DNA from: Leclercia adecarboxylata
GTDB taxonomy: Bacteria > Pseudomonadota > Gammaproteobacteria > Enterobacterales > Enterobacteriaceae
Direction of reading: 5' to 3'
NCBI GenBank assembly: GCA_002360945.1
Contig: DERO01000006.1
Location: 248,001 to 312,000 of the forward strand
Length of the DNA: 64,000 nucleotides
Positions 58,177 to 64,000 of this stretch are shown piece after piece. Numbering within the stretch: the stretch's first letter is position 1; the number at the start of each line of letters is the position of its first letter. Under the pieces are notes generated by a model. That model did not search any database. It was not told the DNA's origin and saw only the letters and a list, made by a program, of their open reading frames with translations. The translations under genes were made by a program, and so were the position numbers.

Positions 58177-59621
58177 TGCAGCGCATTTACCGTTTTGTTG
58201 AGGATGCCATCGACACCCGATGTCAGGTCTTCACCGACATTGCCGATGAGATCTGGGATCACCCGGAGACCCGTTTTGAAGAGTTCTGGTCCGCCGAACG
58301 GCTGGCCAGCGCCCTGGAAGAGGCCGGTTTTACCCTGACCCGCGAGGCCGGCGGCGTGCCGAACGCCTTTATTGCCAGCTACGGCGCGGGCAAACCGGTG
58401 ATCGCCATTCTGGGGGAGTACGATGCGCTGGCAGGCCTGAGCCAGCGGGCGCACTGCGCCACCCCGCAGACCGACACGCCGGGAGCCAACGGCCACGGCT
58501 GCGGGCATAACCTGCTCGGCACCGCCGGGCTGGCGGCTGCGGTGGCGGCAAAGTCGTGGCTGGAGCAGCACGGCGGCAGCGGCACCCTGCGCTTTTATGG
58601 CTGCCCTGGCGAAGAAGGCGGATCGGGTAAAACCTTTATGGTGCGAGAAAGGCTGTTCGACGACGTGGATGCCGCCGTTACCTGGCACCCGGAAGCCTTT
58701 GCCGGGATGTTCAACGTCAGCACCTTAGCCAACATCCAGGCGGCGTGGCGTTTTCACGGCACCGCCGCCCATGCCGCCAACTCCCCGCATCTGGGGCGCA
58801 GCGCGCTGGACGCCGTCACCCTGATGACCACCGGCACCAACTTCCTCAATGAACACATCATTGAAAAAGCCCGCGTTCACTACGCCATCACCGATACCGG
58901 CGGCATCTCGCCGAACGTGGTGCAGGCCCAGGCGGAAGTGCTGTATCTGATCCGCGCCCCGGAAATGGCCGACGCGCAGCAGATCTATGAGCGAATCGAA
59001 AAGATTGCCCAGGGTGCGGCGCTGATGACCGAAACCCGCGTCGAACGCCGTTTCGATAAAGCCTGCTCCAGCTACCTGCCGAACCGCACGCTGGAGGCCG
59101 CTATGTACAGCGCCCTGCAGCATTACGGCACCCCGACGTGGAGCGATGAGGAGCGCGCCTTTGCGGCAGAGATCCGCGCCACCCTGACCGAGAACGATCT
59201 GCAAAACAGCCTGAAAAATATTGCCGCCACCGGCGGAGAAGACGGCAAGCAGTTTGCCCGTCGCCATCAGCAGACCCTTCTGGTGGATGAGGTAGCCCCG
59301 TATGCCATCACCGATAACGTGCTGGCAGGTTCCACCGACGTGGGCGACGTCAGCTGGAAAATGCCTGTTGCTCAGTGCTTCAGCCCCTGCTTTACCGTCG
59401 GTACGCCACTGCATACCTGGCAGCTGGTGGCCCAGGGCCGCACCTCCATCGCCCATAAAGGAATGCTGCTGGCCGGGAAAGTGATGGGGGCCACCGCGCT
59501 GGCGCTGCTGCAGGAACCGGCACTGCTGGCCGCCTGCCGCGAGGAGTTTACGCAAAAGATAAATGAAAAACCGTACGTTTGCCCGATCCCAAAAAACGTG
59601 ACACCGTCACCTTTAAAATAA
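58176..59621 (+). CDS. abgB: p-Aminobenzoyl-glutamate hydrolase subunit B
   Basis: A 481-residue M20-family partner of AbgA, same length as E. coli Abg[21 protein letters not shown] begins at ATG overlapping the abgA TAA (TAATG). Metal motifs are [24 protein letters not shown], and [30 protein letters not shown] and [18 protein letters not shown] are further family blocks. An in-frame opening six codons upstream lies inside abgA and is not used. abgT follows after 36 bases. Confidence 0.96.
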   Translation: MQRIYRFVEDAIDTRCQVFTDIADEIWDHPETRFEEFWSAERLASALEEAGFTLTREAGGVPNAFIASYGAGKPVIAILGEYDALAGLSQRAHCATPQTDTPGANGHGCGHNLLGTAGLAAAVAAKSWLEQHGGSGTLRFYGCPGEEGGSGKTFMVRERLFDDVDAAVTWHPEAFAGMFNVSTLANIQAAWRFHGTAAHAANSPHLGRSALDAVTLMTTGTNFLNEHIIEKARVHYAITDTGGISPNVVQAQAEVLYLIRAPEMADAQQIYERIEKIAQGAALMTETRVERRFDKACSSYLPNRTLEAAMYSALQHYGTPTWSDEERAFAAEIRATLTENDLQNSLKNIAATGGEDGKQFARRHQQTLLVDEVAPYAITDNVLAGSTDVGDVSWKMPVAQCFSPCFTVGTPLHTWQLVAQGRTSIAHKGMLLAGKVMGATALALLQEPALLAACREEFTQKINEKPYVCPIPKNVTPSPLK

Positions 59622-59657
59622 TAAAACACAACAACACAACACTCCCGAGGAACGCCC

Positions 59658-61184
59658 ATGAGTATGTCGTCCATACCTTCGCATTCCCCATCCGGCAAGC
59701 TCTATGGTTGGGTTGAAAGGATCGGCAATAAAGTGCCGCACCCTTTCCTGCTTTTTGTTTATTTGATTGTGATCCTGGCGGTGGCCACCGCCGTGTTGTC
59801 GGCCTTTAACGTCAGCGCCCGTAATCCGGCCGATGGCAGCCTGGTGGAGGTCAAAAACCTGCTCAGCGTTGAGGGGCTGCACTGGTTTTTACCGAATGTG
59901 ATTAAAAACTTCAGCGGTTTTGCCCCGCTGGGGGCGATCCTGGCCCTGGTGCTGGGTGCCGGTCTGGCCGAACGTTCCGGCCTGCTGCCTGCCCTGATGG
60001 TTAAAATGGCGTCCCACGTCAGCGCGCGTTACGCCAGCTATATGGTGCTGTTTATCGCCTTCTTCAGCCATATCTCGTCCGATGCGGCGCTGGTGATCAT
60101 GCCGCCGATGGGGGCGCTGATTTTCCTCGCCGTCGGACGTCATCCGATGGCGGGCTTGCTGGCGGCCATCGCTGGGGTTGGCTGTGGTTTTACCGCCAAC
60201 CTGCTGATCGTCACCACCGACGTGCTGCTCTCCGGCATCAGCACCGAAGCGGCCAAAACCATCGATGCCGCGATGCACGTCAGCGTGATCGACAACTGGT
60301 ACTTTATGGCCAGCTCGGTGATTGTGCTGACCATTGTCGGGGGCCTGATCACCGATAAGATCGTGGAGCCGCGTCTGGGCAAATGGCAGGGCAGCAGCGA
60401 AGAGAAGCTGGATGCGTTATCGCCGGAGCAGCGCCGCGGGCTGCGCGTTGCCGGACTGGTGTCGCTGCTGTTTATCGCCGCCATCGCCCTGATGGTGGTG
60501 CCGGAGAACGGCATCCTGCGCGATCCGGTGCAGCACACCGTGCTGCCCTCGCCGTTTATCAAAGGCATCGTGCCGCTGATCATCCTGTTCTTCTTCGTCG
60601 TCTCGCTGGCCTACGGCATTGCCACCGGGAAAGTGCGTCGTCAGGGCGACCTGCCGCAGCTGATGATCGAACCGATGAAAGAGATGGCCGGATTTATCGT
60701 AATGGTGTTCCCGCTGGCGCAGTTTGTCGCCATGTTTAACTGGAGCAATATGGGCAAGTTTATGGCGGTGGGCCTGACCGATCTGCTGGAAACCGCCGGG
60801 CTGAGCGGCGTGCCGGCGTTCGTCGGCCTGGCGCTGCTCTCCTCCCTGCTGTGCATGTTTATCGCCAGCGGCTCGGCCATCTGGTCGATCCTGGCGCCGA
60901 TCTTCGTGCCGATGTTTATGCTGCTGGGCTTCCACCCGGCGTTTGCGCAGATCCTGTTTAGGGTAGCGGATTCGTCGGTGATCCCGCTGGCCCCGGTGTC
61001 GCCGTTCGTACCGCTGTTTTTAGGCTTCCTCCAGCGCTACAAGCCCGAGGCCAAACTGGGTACCTACTATTCGCTGGTACTGCCGTATCCGCTTATCTTC
61101 TTAGGAGTATGGTTGGTGATGCTGGTGGCATGGTATCTTGTCGGCCTGCCCATCGGGCCGGGGGTGTACCCGCGACTGAATTAA
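59658..61184 (+). CDS. abgT: p-Aminobenzoyl-glutamate transporter AbgT
   Basis: A 508-residue inner-membrane symporter that imports p-aminobenzoyl-glutamate for AbgAB, near-identical to the E. coli protein: MSMSSIPSHSPSGKLYGWVE, then VIKNFSGFAPLGAILALVLGAGLAER. SHISSDAALVIMPPMGALIFLAVGRHP and the re-entrant hairpin with FIASGSAIWSILAPIFVPMF are conserved. About nine spans. CCCGAGGAACGCCC precedes the ATG. The ogt gene begins 12 bases after its stop. Confidence 0.96.
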   Translation: MSMSSIPSHSPSGKLYGWVERIGNKVPHPFLLFVYLIVILAVATAVLSAFNVSARNPADGSLVEVKNLLSVEGLHWFLPNVIKNFSGFAPLGAILALVLGAGLAERSGLLPALMVKMASHVSARYASYMVLFIAFFSHISSDAALVIMPPMGALIFLAVGRHPMAGLLAAIAGVGCGFTANLLIVTTDVLLSGISTEAAKTIDAAMHVSVIDNWYFMASSVIVLTIVGGLITDKIVEPRLGKWQGSSEEKLDALSPEQRRGLRVAGLVSLLFIAAIALMVVPENGILRDPVQHTVLPSPFIKGIVPLIILFFFVVSLAYGIATGKVRRQGDLPQLMIEPMKEMAGFIVMVFPLAQFVAMFNWSNMGKFMAVGLTDLLETAGLSGVPAFVGLALLSSLLCMFIASGSAIWSILAPIFVPMFMLLGFHPAFAQILFRVADSSVIPLAPVSPFVPLFLGFLQRYKPEAKLGTYYSLVLPYPLIFLGVWLVMLVAWYLVGLPIGPGVYPRLN

Positions 61185-61196
61185 GGAAGAGCACAC

Positions 61197-61712
61197 ATGC
61201 TGAGATTACTCGAAGATAAAATAGCCACCCCGCTGGGGCCGCTGTGGGTGATTGCGGATGAGCAATTTAACCTGCGCGCCGTCGAGTGGGAAGAGCACAG
61301 TAACCGGATGGTAGAGCTGCTCAATATCCACTACCGGGCACAGGGCTACGAGCGTATCAGCGCCAGCAATCCGGGCGGGCTTAGCGATAAGCTGGCTGCC
61401 TGGTTCGAGGGCGATCTCAGCATTATCGACACTCTGCCGACCGCTACGGCCGGCACCCCTTTTCAGCGTGAAGTGTGGCAGGCGTTGCGCTCCATTCCCT
61501 GCGGCCAGGTGATGCATTATGGTCAGTTGGCCGCGCAGCTGGGTCGCCCGGGCGCAGCGCGCGCCGTGGGTGCCGCTAACGGATCTAATCCGGTCAGTAT
61601 TGTGGTGCCCTGCCATCGCGTGATTGGCCGCAATGGCACCCTGACCGGCTATGCGGGCGGGGTGCAGCGCAAGGAGTGGTTGCTGCGTCACGAAGGGTAT
61701 TTGCTACTGTAG
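61197..61712 (+). CDS. ogt: Methylated-DNA--protein-cysteine methyltransferase Ogt
   Basis: A 171-residue repair protein that removes O6-alkyl groups from guanine by a suicide transfer to its own cysteine. The acceptor motif is [20 protein letters not shown], with PCHRV at about residues 138-142. [24 protein letters not shown] is the HTH and arginine-finger region. GGAAGAGC precedes the start. The 12-base gap behind abgT suggests read-through; in E. coli ogt also sits between abgT and fnr. Confidence 0.96.
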   Translation: MLRLLEDKIATPLGPLWVIADEQFNLRAVEWEEHSNRMVELLNIHYRAQGYERISASNPGGLSDKLAAWFEGDLSIIDTLPTATAGTPFQREVWQALRSIPCGQVMHYGQLAAQLGRPGAARAVGAANGSNPVSIVVPCHRVIGRNGTLTGYAGGVQRKEWLLRHEGYLLL

Positions 61713-61861
61713 ATCCAGGCTTTTAGTGCTTAATTTTCCTTAAGTTAGTGATAAAGTCCGCAGCTAATTTGTGGAATTTCAAGAAGATGCTAGCGCATTC
61801 GCGGTTCTTGTCCTGATTGATGGTTTACCAGGCTTACGCAGGGTTCAAAAAGATGTTAAAA

Positions 61862-61875
61862 TTGACCAATATCAA
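61862..61875 (+). promoter_or_regulatory. FNR autoregulatory box
   Basis: TTGACCAATATCAA matches the FNR consensus TTGAT-N4-ATCAA with one mismatch and lies 19 bases before the fnr start. E. coli has an equivalent site (TTGAC-AAAT-ATCAA), where FNR represses itself. Confidence 0.85.
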
Positions 61876-61894
61876 TTAAGGCTTGAGCAAACCT

Positions 61895-62647
61895 ATGATC
61901 CCGGAAAAGCGAATTATTCGACGCATTCAGTCTGGCGGTTGTGCTATCCATTGTCAGGACTGCAGCATCAGCCAGCTCTGTATCCCGTTTACCCTGAATG
62001 AGCACGAGCTTGATCAGCTTGATAATATTATCGAGCGTAAAAAGCCGATTCAGAAAGGGCAGACGCTGTTTAAAGCGGGAGACGAACTGAAATCGCTGTA
62101 CGCTATCCGTTCTGGCACCATCAAGAGCTATACCATCACCGAACAGGGCGACGAGCAGATCACCGGCTTCCACCTGGCGGGCGATCTGGTGGGCTTTGAT
62201 GCCATCGGCACCGGTACCCATCCGAGCTTTGCTCAGGCGCTGGAAACCTCAATGGTTTGCGAAATCCCGTTCGAAACCCTGGACGATCTGTCGGGCAAAA
62301 TGCCGAACCTGCGTCAGCAGATGATGCGTCTGATGAGCGGTGAGATCAAAGGCGACCAGGACATGATCCTGCTGCTGTCCAAAAAGAATGCTGAAGAGCG
62401 TCTGGCGGCCTTTATCTATAACCTGTCCCGTCGTTTCGCCGAGCGCGGTTTTTCCCCGCGTGAGTTCCGTCTGACCATGACCCGTGGCGACATCGGTAAC
62501 TACCTGGGCCTGACCGTGGAAACCATCAGCCGTCTGCTGGGTCGTTTTCAGAAAAGCGGCATGCTGGCGGTGAAGGGTAAATACATCACCATCGAAAACG
62601 GTGAAGCGCTGGCGGTGCTGGCGGGCCACTCACGTAACGTGGCATAA
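61895..62647 (+). CDS. fnr: Fumarate/nitrate reduction regulator FNR
   Basis: A 250-residue oxygen-sensing global regulator, almost identical to E. coli FNR. The [4Fe-4S] ligands are in [16 protein letters not shown] (Cys20, 23, 29) plus Cys122 in SMVCEIPFE. The effector-domain dimer helix is [21 protein letters not shown]. The HTH contains [13 protein letters not shown] (E-xx-SR recognition). The ATG at 61895 gives the E. coli start [12 protein letters not shown]. An FNR box lies just upstream. Main differences are in the GTGTHPS loop and near the C-terminus. Confidence 0.98.
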   Translation: MIPEKRIIRRIQSGGCAIHCQDCSISQLCIPFTLNEHELDQLDNIIERKKPIQKGQTLFKAGDELKSLYAIRSGTIKSYTITEQGDEQITGFHLAGDLVGFDAIGTGTHPSFAQALETSMVCEIPFETLDDLSGKMPNLRQQMMRLMSGEIKGDQDMILLLSKKNAEERLAAFIYNLSRRFAERGFSPREFRLTMTRGDIGNYLGLTVETISRLLGRFQKSGMLAVKGKYITIENGEALAVLAGHSRNVA

Positions 62648-62665
62648 CGTCCTCAAAAAATCCTC

Positions 62666-62703
62666 TGCCAGATCGGTAATTTTACTGATTTATTGATCTG
62701 GCA
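62666..62703 (+). terminator. Hairpin after fnr
   Basis: Nine-base perfect stem TGCCAGATC / GATCTGGCA with a 20-base loop, 18 bases after fnr, followed by AATCTTC. Probable but imperfect terminator. Confidence 0.4.
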
Positions 62704-62784
62704 AATCTTCCCCCCTGTTTCATTTCAGATATATAGGTTACTCTTTTAATTACAGACTGTGGTGACAGTAGTAAGGAGACCTGT

Positions 62785-63735
62785 ATGGCAAAGTATCAAA
62801 ACATGCTGGTGGCCATCGATCCTAATCAGGACGATCAACCGGCGTTACGACGAGCTGTCTATTTACATCAACGGATTGGTGGCAGAATCAAAGCGTTTCT
62901 GCCGATATATGACTTTTCTTACGAAATGACCACCCTTCTGTCGCCTGACGAACGCACCGCTATGCGTCAGGGAGTGATCAGCCAGCGTACCGCATGGATC
63001 CGGGAGCAGGCCAAATTCTATCTTGAGGCCGGTGTCCCCATCGAGATCAAAGTGGTGTGGCACAACCGTCCGTTTGAAGCCATCATCCAGGAAGTGGTCA
63101 GCGGCGAACACGATCTGCTGCTGAAGATGGCCCACCAGCACGACAAGCTGGAAGCGGTGATCTTTACCCCGACCGACTGGCACCTGCTGCGTAAATGCCC
63201 GTGCCCGGTGTGGATGGTAAAAGACCAGCCGTGGCCGGAAGGCGGTAAAGCGGTAGTGGCGGTTAATCTCGCCAGCGAAGAGAATTACCACAGTGCCCTG
63301 AACGAAAAGCTGGTGAAAGAGACCCTTCACCTGGCCGAGCAGGTAAACCATACCGAAGTCCACCTTGTGGGCGCCTACCCGATTACCCCCATTAACATTG
63401 CCATCGAACTCCCGGAGTTTGATCCGAGCGTGTATAACGACGCCATTCGCGGCCAGCACCTGCTGGCGATGAAAGCGCTGCGCCAAAAATTCGGTATTGA
63501 TGAGAAGTTGACCCACGTCGAGAAAGGACTGCCGGAAGAGGTGATCCCGGATCTATCAGAACATCTGCAGGCGGGTATTGTGGTGCTGGGTACCATCGGC
63601 CGCACCGGTATCTCTGCCGCCTTCCTCGGCAACACCGCTGAACAGGTGATCGACCATCTGCGCTGCGACCTGCTGGTGATTAAGCCGGACCAGTATCAAA
63701 CTCCGGTTGAGCTGGACGACGACGAAGACGATTAA
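62785..63735 (+). CDS. uspE: Universal stress protein E
   Basis: A 316-residue tandem-Usp protein of the cytoplasm. [30 protein letters not shown] begins the first Usp fold. The second fold begins near [54 protein letters not shown] is the ATP-loop-like G-2x-G-9x-G(S/T) motif of the second domain. Length equals E. coli UspE. AAGGAGACCTGT precedes the ATG. The expected terminator after the gene appears interrupted by an IS element. Confidence 0.97.
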   Translation: MAKYQNMLVAIDPNQDDQPALRRAVYLHQRIGGRIKAFLPIYDFSYEMTTLLSPDERTAMRQGVISQRTAWIREQAKFYLEAGVPIEIKVVWHNRPFEAIIQEVVSGEHDLLLKMAHQHDKLEAVIFTPTDWHLLRKCPCPVWMVKDQPWPEGGKAVVAVNLASEENYHSALNEKLVKETLHLAEQVNHTEVHLVGAYPITPINIAIELPEFDPSVYNDAIRGQHLLAMKALRQKFGIDEKLTHVEKGLPEEVIPDLSEHLQAGIVVLGTIGRTGISAAFLGNTAEQVIDHLRCDLLVIKPDQYQTPVELDDDEDD

Positions 63736-63756
63736 TAGCGAAAAAGCCCGCTGACT

Positions 63757-64000
63757 TGACTGCACCCCAAATGTTGGATACCCAACTGAGTAAGGTGCAG
63801 TTTTTTATGGCAAAACCAAAATATTTCCTCGAGCTTCGACTGGAGGTCGTTCATCACTCCCTTTCAGATAAGGATGGAAAACAGCATACAGCCGAGTTTT
63901 TTGGTATTGAGAGAACATCTGTTCGTCGCTGGGTCAGAGCCTGGCAATTGTACGGCATCGATGGCATCTCCTGGAACAATGTCTACCATTCGGCAGCGTT
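63757..64000 (+). mobile_element. Left end of an IS3-family (IS150-type) insertion sequence
   Basis: The left inverted repeat is TGACTGCACCCCAAATGTTGG, typical of IS3/IS150-subgroup ends (T-G...CTGCACCCC). It is followed by a leader with TAAGGTGCAG and a transposase OrfA start at 63807. The element runs off the right edge, so its type, length and the target duplication cannot be determined. The DNA directly before it, AAAAAGCCCGCT, looks like the left half of a terminator stem of uspE. Confidence 0.75.
63807..64000 (+). CDS. IS3-family transposase OrfA (HTH domain), partial
   Basis: The frame opens MAKPKYFLELRLEVVHHSLS and has a helix-turn-helix at GKQHTAEFFGIERTSVRRWVRAWQLYGIDGI, then is cut by the window end. 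This is the DNA-binding N-terminal ORF of the IS150 group, normally joined to OrfB by -1 frameshifting. The catalytic DDE part is outside the window. Confidence 0.8.
   Translation, partial: MAKPKYFLELRLEVVHHSLSDKDGKQHTAEFFGIERTSVRRWVRAWQLYGIDGISWNNVYHSAA

Noticed and set aside
58725..59555. 276-codon open frame antisense to abgB
   Set aside because: Low-complexity Gly/His/Gln-rich translation without domain features; abgB on the other strand is certain.
1..64000. CRISPR arrays, tRNA or rRNA genes, and prophage
   Set aside because: No spaced direct repeats, no tRNA cloverleaf or 3' CCA-type ends, no rRNA conserved blocks and no phage structural genes were seen by eye.

Overview
The window is chromosomal DNA from a member of the Enterobacteriaceae, most likely in the Enterobacter / Leclercia / Lelliottia / Klebsiella neighbourhood. 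The evidence is that fnr, ogt, abgRABT, uspE, mlc, bioD2 (ynfK), clcB, ynfL, ynfM, asr, ydgU, ydgD, mdtJI, tqsA and smrA are all very close to the E. coli proteins. However, their order differs from E. coli: the tqsA neighbourhood is joined directly to the smrA-abg-fnr neighbourhood. The osmU-type transporter next to clcB is the Salmonella/Klebsiella arrangement. Core genes are GC-rich. Several AT-richer stretches (about 1.8-4.1, 7.3-8.6, 13-15.5, 28.7-31.4, 44.4-45.5 kb) look acquired.

Layout: 0-1.8 kb, start of a leftward guanidine/urea-type ABC uptake operon with a guanidine-I (ykkC) riboswitch leader, a near-perfect sigma-54 promoter and an NtrC-type enhancer. 1.8-4.1 kb, two poorly characterised ORFs and a chloramphenicol acetyltransferase. 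4.1-6.4 kb, an aerobactin receptor (iutA) behind Fur-type boxes, without iucABCD beside it. 6.4-7.2 kb, a LexA-boxed dinI-like gene followed by a glutathione peroxidase. 7.4-19.6 kb, an accessory region of regulators, alpha/beta hydrolases, efflux pumps and acetyltransferases, including two LysR plus secreted dienelactone-hydrolase-like modules. 19.9-26.1 kb, pgaABCD for poly-N-acetylglucosamine. 26.4-28.7 kb, a Slam outer-membrane translocon with its probable surface lipoprotein. 28.9-31.4 kb, an AT-rich insert with an OLD-family ATPase/TOPRIM nuclease. 31.5-35 kb, small metabolic and stress genes. 35.1-38.6 kb, osmoprotectant ABC transporter; then clcB, bioD2, mlc with its own operator, and ynfL/ynfM.

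44.5-45.5 kb holds a truncated hcp followed by two overlapping small genes (a membrane-segment protein and a DUF1493 protein), resembling an orphan type VI effector/immunity cassette. 45.7-54.9 kb carries an M32 carboxypeptidase, a DsbC-like thioredoxin-fold protein, asr-ydgU, ydgD, a CHASE4-GGDEF-EAL protein, mdtU-mdtJI, tqsA and an MDR oxidoreductase. 54.9-63.7 kb is smrA, abgR/abgABT, ogt, fnr and uspE. The last about 250 bases are the left end of an IS3-family element sitting in what looks like the uspE terminator.

The most notable signals are the sigma-54/NtrC plus guanidine riboswitch stack, the Slam-lipoprotein pair, the hcp-remnant cassette, the solitary OLD nuclease, an unannotated plus-strand terminator with a mini-ORF between smrA and abgR, and the mdtU leader ORF. 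All functional statements are from reading the sequence and from recall of family members; no searches were run.
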